A stretch of 64,000 nt of DNA from Thiocapsa rosea (GCF_003634315.1 NZ_RBXL01000001.1:186001-250000); one strand, 5' to 3'. Counted from the first letter of the stretch, positions 1 through 9,942 are shown. Numbers and translations: made by a program. Notes: generated from the sequence alone by a model not told the origin.

Positions 1-1
1 C

Positions 2-256
2 AAGGGGGGGACGACCAAACGCTCGGGAGCGAAGAAGGGGGCGAAAAAGACCGGTGCGAAGGCAGTCACCGCGAAGGCCGTCGCGCCCAAACCGAAAGAC
101 CGTCTGCGCGATCGCAAGAACATCGGCAAACGGCGCCTGCCCAAGTCACCTGCAGCAAGCGAGATCGGGGTCGAGGCCGGTCATGCACCGCTCGGGAAGA
201 GACGGACCGCTCAATCGCAACCCAAACCCGAACAAGGCGACGGCGCGAAGGACTGA
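2..256 (+). CDS. 3' end of a basic, Lys/Ala-rich protein (partial)
   Basis: A reading frame is open from the window edge to a TGA at 254-256. The visible 84 residues are strongly basic and low in complexity, with KK, AKK and GAKA-type runs, then a more mixed stretch rich in Arg, Pro and Gln. Such tails occur at the C-termini of nucleic-acid-binding proteins (RNase R, pseudouridine synthases, helicases, topoisomerase I), but nothing here identifies which one. The catalytic part lies outside the window. The frame choice rests on its openness and plausible composition; the competing frame from 54 has an Arg/Ser-rich, shadow-like composition. Confidence 0.5.
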   Translation, partial: KGGTTKRSGAKKGAKKTGAKAVTAKAVAPKPKDRLRDRKNIGKRRLPKSPAASEIGVEAGHAPLGKRRTAQSQPKPEQGDGAKD

Positions 257-260
257 GGTG

Positions 261-298
261 ATTTCCAGGAAAGGATCTAATTTCCAGGAAAGGATCTA
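261..298. repeat. 19-bp tandem duplication
   Basis: ATTTCCAGGAAAGGATCTA occurs twice head to tail (261-279 and 280-298), immediately after the stop codon of the partial gene. The unit contains the near-palindrome TTTCCAGGAAA. It could be a slippage product or a paired binding site; the sequence does not decide. Confidence 0.85.
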
Positions 299-309
299 CC
301 GGCGTGTCA

Positions 310-327
310 GGGCGAATTCATTCGCCC
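310..327. repeat. 18-bp palindrome
   Basis: GGGCGAATTCATTCGCCC has 8-bp arms around a TC loop and is followed by CTACA. It lies between the partial plus-strand gene and the end of the minus-strand DUF533 gene, so it could fold in transcripts from either side. No T-run follows, so it is not a classical terminator. Short GGGCGAAT-type palindromes are dispersed in many bacterial genomes, so this may be one copy of such a repeat. Confidence 0.7.
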
Positions 328-530
328 CTACAGTGACTACTACAGGTCTTCCTGGCATGGGCGGACGGGATGACAACTCTCGAGAAACCGCCTGACCCGT
401 GCGCATCCGAGTCGGTCTCGGGCGCGGGTAGCGAGCACTCTTAGCCACGAAGGTCGGGAACGACACGGCAGGAGATCCGAGGTTTCGCGCCGTGTCCCGC
501 ACGTCCGCGGCAAGGTCCGATTCGGCGTTC

Positions 531-1343
531 TCAGACCGCGACGCCCAACGACTGGTGGATGTGCTGCACGACCAGCGGATGCAGTCCGGCCTTCTCGGCA
601 AACCGGCGCAGGTAGTCCTGCTCCTGCGGGGTGTCGACCTCGACCGCAAGCAGTGATGCCGCGTAGACCTCGGCGGCCACCTCCTGGCTCGGGATCTCGG
701 CCACGAAGGCGTCGAGATTCAGCGGCTGACGCAACTCCGTCATCAACCACTCCTGTGCGTCCGCGCCCATGCCGGCGGCCTCGATCTTTCCGACGATTCG
801 CTGGATCTCCTCCACGCTCACCTGACCATCCGACTTGGCAATGTTGATCATACCCTTGATGACCAACTGCGCGGTGTTCTCCATGGCCTGCTCCTCCGCC
901 GCGGTTTGCGGGGCTCTGAGGCCCAACGGCAACTCCGACGCTCCGCTCGCGGTGGGTGCCCCGGAGGCATGAGGCGCTTGACCCGCTTCGGTGAATGCCT
1001 TGTAGGCGATCCCGGCCAACATCGCCAGCGCACCCCCCGTCATCGCGCCTTTCACGGACTTGCCGCCGCCGCCCAAGACCGAGCCGAGTACGGCACCGAG
1101 CCCGCCGGCCTGCATGGGACTCTGCGAGGCGTTCCCCAGAGTGCCCTTGGCCATCTCGAGGAGGCTTCCGAGCATATCGCCTTGACCGCCCTGGCCGCCT
1201 TGGCCACCTTGGCCACCTTGGCCGCCGACCATCCGGCCGAGATTTGCCTGAAGGTCCTGCAGCGCGTTCCCCATCCGGCCTGAGCCGGACTGCGCCATGT
1301 TGCTCTGAATGAAGCTGCCGAGTAGATCGCCGAAGTTGGCCAT
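531..1343 (-). CDS. DUF533 (YebE-like) protein with Gly-Gly-Gln repeat
   Basis: 270 residues. The N-terminal part (about 1-130) is Gly/Gln/Ala/Met-rich and includes five consecutive GGQ triplets (about residues 41-55) encoded by 9-bp units. A Gly/Ala hydrophobic stretch near 95-117 could be one membrane segment. The C-terminal part (about 145-265) is helical and matches the DUF533/TerB-like fold of Escherichia coli YebE, an inner-membrane protein of unknown function. The ATG at 1343 is preceded by GGAG at a good distance. An ISL3 element lies 80 bp upstream of the start and may separate the gene from its original promoter. Copy number of the in-frame GGQ units could vary by slippage without a frameshift. 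Confidence 0.8.
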   Translation of the reverse strand: MANFGDLLGSFIQSNMAQSGSGRMGNALQDLQANLGRMVGGQGGQGGQGGQGGQGDMLGSLLEMAKGTLGNASQSPMQAGGLGAVLGSVLGGGGKSVKGAMTGGALAMLAGIAYKAFTEAGQAPHASGAPTASGASELPLGLRAPQTAAEEQAMENTAQLVIKGMINIAKSDGQVSVEEIQRIVGKIEAAGMGADAQEWLMTELRQPLNLDAFVAEIPSQEVAAEVYAASLLAVEVDTPQEQDYLRRFAEKAGLHPLVVQHIHQSLGVAV

Positions 1344-1423
1344 GTCGTTCTCCGATAGGGATGGATCGATCGGTCATCGCTCGCACGGATTTCTCTCCCG
1401 CGAATCCACGCGGGCCGGAATCA

Positions 1424-2916
1424 GGCTCTCCCGGATCTCAGGGAACGCCAAGTTTAGTAAAATCAGTGTTCTACGCAGCCAATCTTGGTAAACTTCCATT
1501 CGAACGCTTTTAACTCAATGGAAAACCGATGATTGACCAGAGCCAACTCCTGCGCCTGCTCGGACTGCCGCAGATCGCCATCGACCGCGTCGAGATCACG
1601 GACGCCGCTGTGCTGGAAATTCATGTGCACAGCACCGAGGAGGGCACGCAGTGCCGGAGCTGCGGCCGACGCATCACTGAGCCGCATGGACTCGGTGAAG
1701 AACGGCGGTTGCGCCATCTGTCGATCTTCGAGCATCGCACCGAAATTCTCATTCGTCCCAAACGGTATCGCTGCCCCGATTGCCGGGATCATCCCACCAC
1801 CACCCAACGGGTGGACTGGTACGACCCGCGCAGCGGCTTCACCCGTGCGTTCGAACACAGCCTGATGCGCGCCCTGATCAACAGCACCCTGGAAGACGTC
1901 GCGCACAAGGAGGCCGTCACCCCGGAGCACCTCGACGGTATTCTCGATCGGTGCGTCCCGAGCCAGATCGACTGGACGACGCTCACGGCGCTGCCCGTGC
2001 TCGGGCTCGACGAGATCGCCTTGACCAAAGGCCACGGCAATTTCGTGGTGATCGTCAGCGCCAGGGTCGAGGACACCCTGAGCATCCTCGCCGTGCTCAA
2101 GGACCGTAAGCGCGCGACCATCGAGGCGTTTTTGCGCACGATCCCAAAATCCTTGCGGCGCACCGTTCGCGTCGTGTGCACCGACCTGTACAGCGGCTTC
2201 ATCGGTGCGGCCAAGGCCGTCTTCGGCACGCACGTCGCCATCTGCGCCGATCGCTTCCATGTCGCGCGTTTGTATCGCGACGCCGTGGAGACGTTGCGCA
2301 AGACAGAACTGCGCCGGCTCAAGCGCGACCTGTCGAAAACCGAGTACGGCGGGCTCAAGAACGTCCATTGGATCCTGCGCAAGCGCGAATCCGACTTGAG
2401 CGCCGAGGAACGGCGGATCCGCGCCCGGTTGTTCGCCTATTCCCCGCAACTCGCGCAAGCTCATGCCCTCAGCCAAGCCCTCACCGAGGTCTACGACATG
2501 CCCCTGTCCAAAGGTCAGGCCAAGCGCAAACTCAGTGGCTGGATGCGACGGGTCAAGAACGCCGAGATGACGTGTTTTCAATCCTTCCTGAAAACGTTGC
2601 GCCGTCATTGGGACGAGATCACCAATTATTTTACCGAACGACACACGAGCGGTTTCGTCGAAGGTCTCAACAACAAGATCAAAGTATTAAAACGGCGGTG
2701 CTATGGCTTGAGCAACCTGCGCCGGCTCTACCAGAGGGTGTACCTCGATCTGTGCGGTTATCGGGTTTTCGCGCGCTGATCAATGAAAAACAACCGCTTA
2801 AAAATGGCTTGGACGGGGTGCGTCCAGCGATATTTTCAACCAACGTGTTCGGTCAAAATGACTACAACGTCATGTTTTTAAATATTTTAGCGCTTTCCCT
2901 GAATTCCGGGAGAGCC
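1424..2916 (+). mobile_element. Complete ISL3-family insertion sequence, 1493 bp
   Basis: Terminal inverted repeats of about 26 bp (1424-1449 and 2891-2916, 22 of 26 positions matching) begin GGCTCTCCCGGA. An exact 8-bp target duplication, CGGAATCA, flanks the element at 1416-1423 and 2917-2924. Eight-base duplications are typical of the ISL3 family, and the single transposase gene inside is ISL3-type. Ends, duplication and open gene are all intact, so the element looks recent and possibly active. It sits between the DUF533 gene and the SAM-hydrolase-family gene and breaks no recognisable coding sequence. Confidence 0.95.
1529..2779 (+). CDS. tnp: ISL3-family DDE transposase
   Basis: 416 residues, full length for the family. 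The N-terminal zinc finger has two Cys pairs (C42/C45 and C82/C85), followed by a helix-turn-helix region. The catalytic DDE triad is visible as D161 in GLDEIAL, D219 in CTDLYSG and E378 in GFVEGLNNKIK. The C-terminal block with NNKIK and LKRRCYG is characteristic of ISL3 transposases. It cuts and rejoins the ends of the surrounding 1493-bp element. No frameshift or internal stop was seen. Long open frames on the opposite strand inside it are codon-bias shadows. Confidence 0.95.
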   Translation: MIDQSQLLRLLGLPQIAIDRVEITDAAVLEIHVHSTEEGTQCRSCGRRITEPHGLGEERRLRHLSIFEHRTEILIRPKRYRCPDCRDHPTTTQRVDWYDPRSGFTRAFEHSLMRALINSTLEDVAHKEAVTPEHLDGILDRCVPSQIDWTTLTALPVLGLDEIALTKGHGNFVVIVSARVEDTLSILAVLKDRKRATIEAFLRTIPKSLRRTVRVVCTDLYSGFIGAAKAVFGTHVAICADRFHVARLYRDAVETLRKTELRRLKRDLSKTEYGGLKNVHWILRKRESDLSAEERRIRARLFAYSPQLAQAHALSQALTEVYDMPLSKGQAKRKLSGWMRRVKNAEMTCFQSFLKTLRRHWDEITNYFTERHTSGFVEGLNNKIKVLKRRCYGLSNLRRLYQRVYLDLCGYRVFAR

Positions 2917-3126
2917 CGGAATCAGAGTGCGGCGAACGGTGCAGGGGTCTATTCAACGCTCGAAGCACGCAACATAACGACGGCATCAGGTGTCCGACGG
3001 ACACTCGAACTCCATGCCGACGCCATACTATACGTCATCGAAACCACGGGAAACGCGACAAATTTCGGGGCAATCGGGGCCGAGACGGCGGCCCCGAGGG
3101 CCGTATCTGGGTGTGCGTGAATGACT

Positions 3127-3879
3127 TCATCCGAGGGGCAGGAATGGACCGATGGGATCGCCGCAACACAGGCCCAAGTCGCGGTCCGCTCGACCGAGAT
3201 TGACCGCGATCTCGACGAGACCAAATGCGTTCTCGTACCAAAACGCCTCGCCGGATGCGACCTCGCAGAAGGTCCGGGCATGGCGGAGTCGATGTTCCCC
3301 GACGCGCAGGGCGTGCGTCCTCGGTCGACCCGTCGCCTGAAGCCCGGTCATCAGATTCCCGAAACGATCGACGTAAACGACCGCTGCGCGCTCCCTTGGC
3401 CAGTCCGACCCGATCATGTCGGCCGGATCCATCGGACACAGCTGAAGATCCGCGCCGACCGCCAAGCGTGCTGCAGCGGGAGCGAACCAGTCGCGTCCGT
3501 GGAAGCTCGCCGAGAGCACGGACGGACACCAGCCGATCCGATCCACGGTGGCGCCTTCGGCGCGATGCACGAGCGGAGCCAGTAGACCATTGTCGGGGCC
3601 GATGAACCAGGAGTCACGGATTTGGACCAGAAGCCCGTCACGCGCGCCCCCGACACCCGGATCCACAACACAGACATAGATCGCGCCGGGAGGCATGTCG
3701 CGCACGAGTGCCGGCAAGAGATAGGCGGCCAAATCGACGCGAAATGGCGGGAGATCGTGAACGAGATCCAGGACCGGCACCGCAGGCAGGAGATCACCGA
3801 GCCGAGCGCGCATCTGGCCGACATAGATGCCGTCACCGAAATCGGTGACCAGCACAAGACGCCGGATCGACGCCATCAC
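3127..3879 (-). CDS. SAM hydroxide adenosyltransferase (SAM hydrolase, DUF62 family)
   Basis: 250 residues. Characteristic motifs are TDFG at 12-15, VDPGVGG at 72-78 and PDNGLL at 95-100, which form the S-adenosylmethionine site of the DUF62/fluorinase superfamily (PF01887). Family members hydrolyse SAM to adenosine and methionine; halogenases are rare members and nothing here suggests one. A C-terminal beta-rich domain with DRFGN follows, as expected. The gene lies downstream of rplQ but beyond the alpha-operon terminator (3885-3911), so it needs its own promoter or readthrough. Confidence 0.88.
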   Translation of the reverse strand: MMASIRRLVLVTDFGDGIYVGQMRARLGDLLPAVPVLDLVHDLPPFRVDLAAYLLPALVRDMPPGAIYVCVVDPGVGGARDGLLVQIRDSWFIGPDNGLLAPLVHRAEGATVDRIGWCPSVLSASFHGRDWFAPAAARLAVGADLQLCPMDPADMIGSDWPRERAAVVYVDRFGNLMTGLQATGRPRTHALRVGEHRLRHARTFCEVASGEAFWYENAFGLVEIAVNLGRADRDLGLCCGDPIGPFLPLG

Positions 3880-3884
3880 TCAAC

Positions 3885-3911
3885 AAAAAAGCCGGGCATG
3901 AGCCCGGCTTT
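3885..3911 (-). terminator. Intrinsic terminator closing the ribosomal superoperon
   Basis: Read on the minus strand, the stem AAGCCGGGC / GCCCGGCTT has a 4-nt loop and runs into six Ts. It lies 27 bp after the rplQ stop codon, exactly where the alpha operon should end, and immediately before the start of the SAM-hydrolase-family gene. Confidence 0.92.
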
Positions 3912-3937
3912 CCGAAACGAGTGCATCAAAGCGCAAC

Positions 3938-4330
3938 TCAATCCTCGTCGTCTTCAACGGCCACTGCGCTCGCGGGACGGTCGACCAGCTCGACGTAAGC
4001 CATCGGCGCGGCATCACCGGCTCGATAGCCGCACTTGAGGATACGCAGGTAGCCGCCCGGACGTTCCTGATAGCGAGGCCCCAGCTCGACGAAGAGCTTG
4101 CCGACCGCTTCCTTGTCGCGCAGGCGCGCGAAGGCAAGGCGACGGGTGTGAACGGAATCGTTCTTCGCCAGGGTGATCAGAGGCTCGGCAACCCGACGCA
4201 GCTCCTTGGCCTTCGGCAGCGTGGTTTTGATCAGCTCATGGCGAAACAACGACGACGCCATGTTGCGAAACATGGCCTCGCGGTGCGAGCCGGTGCGATT
4301 GAGGTGCCTTCCGGCATTGCGATGACGCAT
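3938..4330 (-). CDS. rplQ: 50S ribosomal protein L17
   Basis: 130 residues (E. coli 127), starting [13 protein letters not shown], the invariant L17 N-terminus. It is part of the large subunit near the exit tunnel. It is the last gene of the alpha operon, 36 bp after rpoA, and is followed by a strong terminator. The C-terminus is a short acidic tail (VEDDED). Confidence 0.98.
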   Translation of the reverse strand: MRHRNAGRHLNRTGSHREAMFRNMASSLFRHELIKTTLPKAKELRRVAEPLITLAKNDSVHTRRLAFARLRDKEAVGKLFVELGPRYQERPGGYLRILKCGYRAGDAAPMAYVELVDRPASAVAVEDDED

Positions 4331-4366
4331 GGTCCTAATCCCGAATAGTTCTTGAATCGTATAGCG

Positions 4367-5377
4367 TTAACGAATGCCGAGCTCGGCGATATTGTCCGGC
4401 GGCCAGTTCTCGAGACGCATCCCGAGCGAGAGTCCGCGCGTGGCGAGCACGTCCTTGATCTCGGTCAACGACTTCTTGCCGAGATTCGGGGTCTTGAGAA
4501 GCTCGACCTCGGTCCGCTGGATCAAATCGCCGATCAGATAGATATTCTCGGCCTTCAAACAATTCGCAGAGCGAACGGTGAGCTCGAGATCGTCGACCGG
4601 ACGCAGCAGAATCGGATCGTATGGAGACTCGTCGCGCGCCTCGAGGACTTGCGTGTCCGACGGACCCGACCCTTCCAACGCCACGAAGCTGGACAACTGA
4701 TCCCGGAGAATCGTCGCCGCCCGCTGAATCGCTTCGCGCGGGTCGATCGTTCCGTTGGTCTCCAAGTCGATCACCAGCCGATCCAAATCGGTACGCTGCT
4801 CGACGCGCGCGGATTGCACCTCGATCGCGACCCGCCGAACCGGGCTGTAGGACGCATCGAGCGGAAGCTTGCCGATCGGGCGATCCTCACCCTCGTCGAG
4901 CTCGCGCTGCGTCGCCGGCTCGTAACCGCGCCCGCGCCGAATCGTCATCGACATGCTCAACTCGCCCTCGGTCATATTCGCAATGACCAGATGGGGGTTG
5001 GCGATCTCGGCGGTGTGATCGATCGCGATGTCCGCGGCGGTCACGACACCCGGGCCGGTCTTGCTCACCGTAAAGGTCGCCTCGTCCTTGCCTTTGAGCG
5101 AGATGGCGAGCTGCTTGAGATTCAACAGAATCTCGAGGACATCCTCCTGAACGCCCGGAATCGTGGTGTACTCATGCAAGACGCCCTGGATCTCGACCTC
5201 CGTCACCGCCCAGCCGTCCATCGAGGATAAGAGAATACGGCGCAACGCGTTGCCGAGGGTATGCCCGAAGCCGCGTTCGAGCGGCTCCAGGGAAACCCGC
5301 GCATGCGTCGAGCTGCCGTCGACCGCCTCGACACGTACGATGCGCGGTTTGAGAAATTCGCCAATAGCGTCAGTCAT
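4367..5377 (-). CDS. rpoA: RNA polymerase alpha subunit
   Basis: 336 residues, slightly longer than E. coli (329). The N-terminal dimerisation domain shows [21 protein letters not shown] (about 33-53). The C-terminal domain, after an Asp/Pro-rich linker, carries [12 protein letters not shown]-like and NLGKKSL motifs that bind UP-element DNA and activators. It lies between rpsD (22 bp) and rplQ (36 bp), the standard alpha-operon order. Confidence 0.98.
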   Translation of the reverse strand: MTDAIGEFLKPRIVRVEAVDGSSTHARVSLEPLERGFGHTLGNALRRILLSSMDGWAVTEVEIQGVLHEYTTIPGVQEDVLEILLNLKQLAISLKGKDEATFTVSKTGPGVVTAADIAIDHTAEIANPHLVIANMTEGELSMSMTIRRGRGYEPATQRELDEGEDRPIGKLPLDASYSPVRRVAIEVQSARVEQRTDLDRLVIDLETNGTIDPREAIQRAATILRDQLSSFVALEGSGPSDTQVLEARDESPYDPILLRPVDDLELTVRSANCLKAENIYLIGDLIQRTEVELLKTPNLGKKSLTEIKDVLATRGLSLGMRLENWPPDNIAELGIR

Positions 5378-5399
5378 TCAGTGCCCCTCACGAAGCTCC

Positions 5400-6020
5400 T
5401 TACTTGGAGTACAACTCGACGATCAGCGATTCGTTGATGTCGGCCGGCAGGTCCGAGCGATCCGGAATACGCTTGAAGACGCCCTTGAAACCTTTGGTAT
5501 CGACGTCGACCCAATCGGGGAAGCCATACTGCTCGGCGAGCGCCACCGCGTTTTGGACACGCACCTGCTTCTTCGCGTCCTCTCGGACCTCGACATGGTC
5601 ATCGGCGCCGACTTGGTAGGAGGCGATATTGACGACCCGGCCGTTGACCAAAATGGCCTTGTGGCTGACCAGCTGTCGAGCCTCGGAACGCGTGGCGCCG
5701 AAACCCATCCGGTAGACGACGTTGTCGAGGCGCCGCTCAAGGAGCTGCAACAGGTTTTCACCGGTCGCGCCCTTGGCTTGAGCCGCCTTCTTGTAGTAGT
5801 TACGGAACTGACGCTCCATCAGTCCGTAGATCCGGCGAACCTTCTGCTTCTCGCGAAGCTGCACACCGTAATCGGAAAGCCGACGCCGACGGTCCGTGGT
5901 TTGACCAGGCTGCTTCTCGAGGTTGCACTTGGTGTCCAGCGAACGCGCGCGACTCTTCAGGGCGAGATCGGTCCCCTCGCGCCGTGCGAGTTTGCAGGTT
6001 GGGCCTGTATAACGTGCCAT
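5400..6020 (-). CDS. rpsD: 30S ribosomal protein S4
   Basis: 206 residues, identical in length to E. coli S4. It begins [16 protein letters not shown] and has the S4 RNA-binding domain (about 96-160, with [12 protein letters not shown]). It is a primary 16S rRNA binder and in E. coli is the translational repressor of the alpha operon. The two cysteines seen (C9, C32) do not form a zinc knuckle. Confidence 0.98.
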   Translation of the reverse strand: MARYTGPTCKLARREGTDLALKSRARSLDTKCNLEKQPGQTTDRRRRLSDYGVQLREKQKVRRIYGLMERQFRNYYKKAAQAKGATGENLLQLLERRLDNVVYRMGFGATRSEARQLVSHKAILVNGRVVNIASYQVGADDHVEVREDAKKQVRVQNAVALAEQYGFPDWVDVDTKGFKGVFKRIPDRSDLPADINESLIVELYSK

Positions 6021-6039
6021 GTCTCTACCTGTTCCTGTA

Positions 6040-6429
6040 TCAGACGCGCCGCTTTTTGGGCGGGCGGCAGCCGTTGTGCGGGATCGGCGTCACGTCGGTA
6101 ATGCTCGTGATCTTGAATCCGGCGTTGTTGAGTGCACGCACCGCGGATTCGCGACCCGGACCGGGCCCCTTCACGTTGACGTCGAGGTTGCGCAGACCGT
6201 AGTCCTTGACCGCTTGGCCGGCCTTATCAGCCGCGACCTGCGCAGCGAAGGGCGTGCTCTTGCGCGATCCCCGGAACCCGGAGCCGCCTGCGGTCGCCCA
6301 CGACAACACGTTGCCTTGGCGGTCCGTGATGGTGATGATGGTATTGTTGAACGAGGCGTGGACGTGAGCAATCCCATCCGCCACCTGTTTCTTGATCTTT
6401 TTCTTGACAGTACGAGTCGGTTTAGCCAT
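6040..6429 (-). CDS. rpsK: 30S ribosomal protein S11
   Basis: 129 residues, the same as E. coli. Typical features are the basic N-terminus with VKKKIKKQ, the [19 protein letters not shown] block and the C-terminal [12 protein letters not shown]. It lies in the platform of the small subunit next to mRNA. It is 38 bp after rpsM and 19 bp before rpsD. Confidence 0.98.
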   Translation of the reverse strand: MAKPTRTVKKKIKKQVADGIAHVHASFNNTIITITDRQGNVLSWATAGGSGFRGSRKSTPFAAQVAADKAGQAVKDYGLRNLDVNVKGPGPGRESAVRALNNAGFKITSITDVTPIPHNGCRPPKKRRV

Positions 6430-6467
6430 TCGAGGTTATCCAGCCCTTTCGCTGCGCCCAAGCGCCC

Positions 6468-6824
6468 TTATCGTTTGATGGGACGACGCGGACCCTTACG
6501 GGTACGTGCGTTCGTGCGGGTCCGCTGACCACGCAACGGCAAGCCGCGACGGTGGCGAATACCGCGGTTGCAGCCGAGGTCCATCAAGCGCTTGATGTTC
6601 ATCGACACTTCACGCCGCAGGTCACCTTCCACGGAGAACTTGCCGACCTCGTTGCGGAGCTTGTCGACCTCTTCTTCCGTGAGGCTCTGAACCTTGGCAT
6701 CGCGCGGTACACCGGCGGCGTCGCAGATCACAGCGGCACGCACGCGGCCGATGCCATAAATCGAAGTCAGCGCGATGACCGCGTGCTTCTTGTCCGGGAT
6801 GTTGACGCCGGCGATACGGGCCAT
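6468..6824 (-). CDS. rpsM: 30S ribosomal protein S13
   Basis: 118 residues, the same as E. coli. It starts [19 protein letters not shown], has the helix-two-turns-helix region, and a C-terminal [18 protein letters not shown] tail that reaches the P-site tRNA. It is the first gene of the alpha operon. The 85-bp gap to rpmJ is where an S4-responsive leader would lie; no pseudoknot was established here. Confidence 0.98.
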   Translation of the reverse strand: MARIAGVNIPDKKHAVIALTSIYGIGRVRAAVICDAAGVPRDAKVQSLTEEEVDKLRNEVGKFSVEGDLRREVSMNIKRLMDLGCNRGIRHRRGLPLRGQRTRTNARTRKGPRRPIKR

Positions 6825-6909
6825 AGCTTAGAAACCCCTGAAATCCAAATTGCCAAGCGGGTAAACCGCGTAGTATATCAAACCTTAGCCTTCAATCAAG
6901 CCCGAGATC

Positions 6910-7023
6910 CTATCCCTGGCGTTGTTTGTGGCGCGGGTCCTTGCAGATGACCCGAACGGTGCCGTTGCGACGGATGATCTTGCAGTTCCGGCACAACTTC
7001 TTAACGGATGCTCGCACTTTCAT
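6910..7023 (-). CDS. rpmJ: 50S ribosomal protein L36 (zinc form)
   Basis: 37 residues, translated directly from the sequence (ATG at 7021-7023, TAG at 6910-6912). C11, C14, C27 and H32 form the zinc ribbon of the C+ type L36. It lies 29 bp after secY and 85 bp before rpsM, the expected position. Confidence 0.96.
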   Translation of the reverse strand: MKVRASVKKLCRNCKIIRRNGTVRVICKDPRHKQRQG

Positions 7024-7052
7024 TTGTTCTCTCCTTCAGACTCGAGCGCCAC

Positions 7053-8405
7053 TCAGCGCAGCATGCCGGCGCCCGGCGACTTTAGGTTTGCCTTCCGCAT
7101 CAAGCCTTCGTATTGATGTGACATCAAGTGAGCTTGAACCTGGGCCATGAAATCCATCACCACGACGACGACGATCAGCAAAGAGGTGCCGCCGAAGTAG
7201 AAAGGCACGTTGTAACCGACGATCAGAAACTCGGGCAGTAGGCAAACGGCGGTGATGTAGATCGCACCTGCCGCGGTCAACCGCGTCATCACGGTGTCGA
7301 TGTAGCGTGCCGTCTGCTCGCCGGGTCTGATCCCCGGAATGAAGGCCCCGGAGCGTTTCAGATTGTCGGCCGTATCCTTGGCGTTGAAGACCAAGGCGGT
7401 ATAAAAAAAGCAAAAGAAGATGATCGCGGCCGCGTACAAAAGGACATAGACGGGCTCGCCGGGCGACAGCTTCGAGGTGAGGTCGGCCAACCAACGCATG
7501 TCCTCGCTGCTCCCGAACCACTGGCCCAATGTGCCGGGGAACAGGATGATGCTCGAGGCGAAGATCGGCGGAATCACACCGGCCATGTTCAGCTTCAGAG
7601 GCAGATGCGTACTCTGGGCCTGCATCATCTTCCGCCCCTGCTGGCGCCGCGCATAGTTCACGGTAATCCGACGTTGACCTCGCTCGACGAACACGACGAA
7701 GGCCGTCACCGCAAGCGCCATGGCGAACAGCGCCAACACCGCCAGAGAGTTCATCTCACCGGTCCGAGCCAACTCCAAGGTCCCGCCCAGCGCGGACGGC
7801 AGTCCGGCGACGATGCCTGCGAAGATGATCAGCGAGATGCCGTTGCCGATGCCCCGCTCGGTGATCTGCTCGCCGAGCCACATGAGGAACATCGTTCCGG
7901 TGACCAACGAGACCGTCGCCGTAAAGACGAAGCCCATGCCCGCATGGCTGACCAGAGCCGAGCCCCCGGCGGTCTGTCCCTGCAGCGCCATCGAGATCCC
8001 CACGGCCTGGAAGGTCGCCAAGACCACGGTGCCGTAGCGCGTATATTGGGTAATCTTGCGACGCCCCGATTCGCCTTCCTTTTTCAGCTGCTCAAGCTTC
8101 GGGACCACGGCCGTCATCAACTGCATGATGATCGAGGCCGAGATGTAGGGCATGATCCCGAGCGCAAACAGACTCGCACGCTCCAAGGCGCCGCCCGAGA
8201 ACATGTTGAACATGTCCAGGATGGAGCCTTGGTTTTGGTCGAACAGGATGGCCAGCGCCTCGGGATTCACGCCCGGAACCGGAATGAAGGTCCCGATGCG
8301 ATAGACCAGGAGGGCACCGACCACGAACAGCAGTCGCGCCCGCAGCTCGGTCAGACGCCCCATACCGCCGAGCGTCTGCCCCATCGATCCGACATTCTTA
8401 GCCAT
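7053..8405 (-). CDS. secY: Protein translocase channel subunit SecY
   Basis: 450 residues (E. coli 443) with the ten hydrophobic segments of the Sec channel. The pore-ring and plug regions and the C4-C6 cytoplasmic loops are in register, and the C-terminus ends in [17 protein letters not shown]. It forms the SecYEG channel with SecE, encoded at 34182-34559. It lies in the spc operon between rplO and rpmJ. Confidence 0.98.
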   Translation of the reverse strand: MAKNVGSMGQTLGGMGRLTELRARLLFVVGALLVYRIGTFIPVPGVNPEALAILFDQNQGSILDMFNMFSGGALERASLFALGIMPYISASIIMQLMTAVVPKLEQLKKEGESGRRKITQYTRYGTVVLATFQAVGISMALQGQTAGGSALVSHAGMGFVFTATVSLVTGTMFLMWLGEQITERGIGNGISLIIFAGIVAGLPSALGGTLELARTGEMNSLAVLALFAMALAVTAFVVFVERGQRRITVNYARRQQGRKMMQAQSTHLPLKLNMAGVIPPIFASSIILFPGTLGQWFGSSEDMRWLADLTSKLSPGEPVYVLLYAAAIIFFCFFYTALVFNAKDTADNLKRSGAFIPGIRPGEQTARYIDTVMTRLTAAGAIYITAVCLLPEFLIVGYNVPFYFGGTSLLIVVVVVMDFMAQVQAHLMSHQYEGLMRKANLKSPGAGMLR

Positions 8406-8423
8406 CCGATTCGCGCCTTTAAG

Positions 8424-8858
8424 CTAGTCTTCGATCGTGCCGCCGGCTGCTTCGATCGCGGCACGGGCACCCTTGGTGACACCCACGCCGCGAACCGTGA
8501 AGGCCCGTCCGACCTCACCCGAAGCAATGATCTTCGCGCTCTTGATCGACTGGCTCACAACGCGGGCCTGGACCAGGGCGAGCAGGTCGATCGTGTCGCC
8601 TTCCACGCGTGCAAGCTCGCTCAGGCGAACCTCGGCACGTGTCGCCGCCGTGCGGGACCGGAAGCCGACCTTCGGCAGACGACGCTGCAACGGCATCTGA
8701 CCGCCTTCGAAGCCGACCTTGTGGAAGCCGCCTTTGCGGGACTTCTGCCCCTTATGGCCGCGACCGCAGGTCTTGCCCAGGCCGCTGCCGATGCCGCGAC
8801 CGACGCGCTTGGCGCCGGGGCGACTGCCCGGATCGGGCTTGAGATCATTGAGCCGCAT
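8424..8858 (-). CDS. rplO: 50S ribosomal protein L15
   Basis: 144 residues, the same as E. coli. The Gly/Arg/Lys-rich N-terminal extension ([19 protein letters not shown]) threads into 23S rRNA. The start overlaps the 3' end of rpmD by 14 bp, which suggests coupled translation. Confidence 0.97.
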   Translation of the reverse strand: MRLNDLKPDPGSRPGAKRVGRGIGSGLGKTCGRGHKGQKSRKGGFHKVGFEGGQMPLQRRLPKVGFRSRTAATRAEVRLSELARVEGDTIDLLALVQARVVSQSIKSAKIIASGEVGRAFTVRGVGVTKGARAAIEAAGGTIED

Positions 8859-9051
8859 CGCGAGACTCCTCCACGATCGAAACCATGTAAGACACGGTGT
8901 TCACCATGCCGCGCGTGCAGGGGGTGTCCTCGACCTCGACCACATGGTTCATGCGACGCAGGCCGAGACCGCGCACGCATGCCTTGTGGTTGGCGAGGCG
9001 TCCGTGAACGCTGCGCACGAGCTTCACCTTCATCATCTTTTTGTCGGCCAT
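8845..9051 (-). CDS. rpmD: 50S ribosomal protein L30
   Basis: 68 residues, a little longer than E. coli (59), the extra residues being at the C-terminus ([11 protein letters not shown]), which overlaps rplO. The KVKLVRS and [12 protein letters not shown] blocks are diagnostic. It begins 3 bp after rpsE. Confidence 0.96.
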   Translation of the reverse strand: MADKKMMKVKLVRSVHGRLANHKACVRGLGLRRMNHVVEVEDTPCTRGMVNTVSYMVSIVEESRDAAQ

Positions 9052-9054
9052 CGT

Positions 9055-9561
9055 CTACCCCAGGATCTCGGCGACCGTCTTACCGCGCTTTGCGGCAATG
9101 GTCTCGGGATCGTTCATGGTCCGTAGCCCCTGAACCGTCGCGCGAACCACGTTGATCGGGTTGTTCGTCCCGATGCACTTGGCCAGCACGTTCTGGACGC
9201 CCAGAACCTCGAAGACAGCGCGCATGGCGCCGCCGGCGATGATCCCGGTACCTTCGGATGCCGGCTGCATGAAGACCTTCGCCGCACCGTGCCGCCCGTT
9301 GAGCGGGTACTGCAGGGTGCTGCCGTTGAGCTTCACCTCGATCATGTTCTTGCGTGCGTTTTCCATCGCCTTCTGGATCGCCACCGGCACCTCGCGGGCC
9401 TTGCCGCGACCGAAACCGACGCGACCCTTGCCGTCGCCCACCACCGTCAAGGCGGCGAAACCGAATTGGCGCCCGCCCTTGACGACCTTGGCAACGCGGT
9501 TGACCGCGACCAGCTTCTCGAGGAGATCGTCTCCCTCGTTCTTCGGATTGAAGTTCGCCAT
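9055..9561 (-). CDS. rpsE: 30S ribosomal protein S5
   Basis: 168 residues (E. coli 167). The N-terminal double-stranded RNA-binding domain has [19 protein letters not shown], and the C-terminal part contains VNVVRAT-type and GLRTMNDPE motifs. It contributes to decoding accuracy. It lies between rplR and rpmD in the spc operon. Confidence 0.98.
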   Translation of the reverse strand: MANFNPKNEGDDLLEKLVAVNRVAKVVKGGRQFGFAALTVVGDGKGRVGFGRGKAREVPVAIQKAMENARKNMIEVKLNGSTLQYPLNGRHGAAKVFMQPASEGTGIIAGGAMRAVFEVLGVQNVLAKCIGTNNPINVVRATVQGLRTMNDPETIAAKRGKTVAEILG

Positions 9562-9571
9562 ACTCTTACCC

Positions 9572-9928
9572 CTAGAATTTCAGCCCGCTCTCACGCGCGG
9601 CATCCGCCAGCGCCTTGAGACGGCCATGATAGCGAAACCCGGAGCGGTCGAAGGCTACGGTCTCGACGCCGGCGGAAAGAGCGCGCTCGGCAATCGCCTT
9701 GCCGATGGTCGCCGCTGCGCCGATGTTGCCCTTGTGACCCGGAATGGCTTCGCGAAGCGTCGGCTCCACCGTCGAGGCGCTGGCCACGACGCGGTTGCCT
9801 TCGGGCGCGATGACTTGGGCGTAGATGTGGCGCGGGGTGCGATGAACGCACAACCGAAACACACCCAATTCGCGAATCTTCGCCCGTGCCCGCGTCGCGC
9901 GACGCAAGCGAGCTTGTTTCTTGTCCAT
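9572..9928 (-). CDS. rplR: 50S ribosomal protein L18
   Basis: 118 residues (E. coli 117). It binds 5S rRNA with L5 and L25. The basic N-terminus and the [20 protein letters not shown] block are typical. It is 14 bp after rplF. Confidence 0.98.
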   Translation of the reverse strand: MDKKQARLRRATRARAKIRELGVFRLCVHRTPRHIYAQVIAPEGNRVVASASTVEPTLREAIPGHKGNIGAAATIGKAIAERALSAGVETVAFDRSGFRYHGRLKALADAARESGLKF

Positions 9929-9942
9929 TGTATCTGAGACCC

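Noticed and set aside
1463-2644. 393-residue frame antisense to the ISL3 transposase
   Set aside because: The sense strand carries a complete DDE transposase with all catalytic residues; the antisense product has no recognised motif.
3127-3879. Fluorinase or chlorinase
   Set aside because: The motifs fit the general SAM-hydrolase family; nothing visible indicates the specific halide-binding loop of halogenases.
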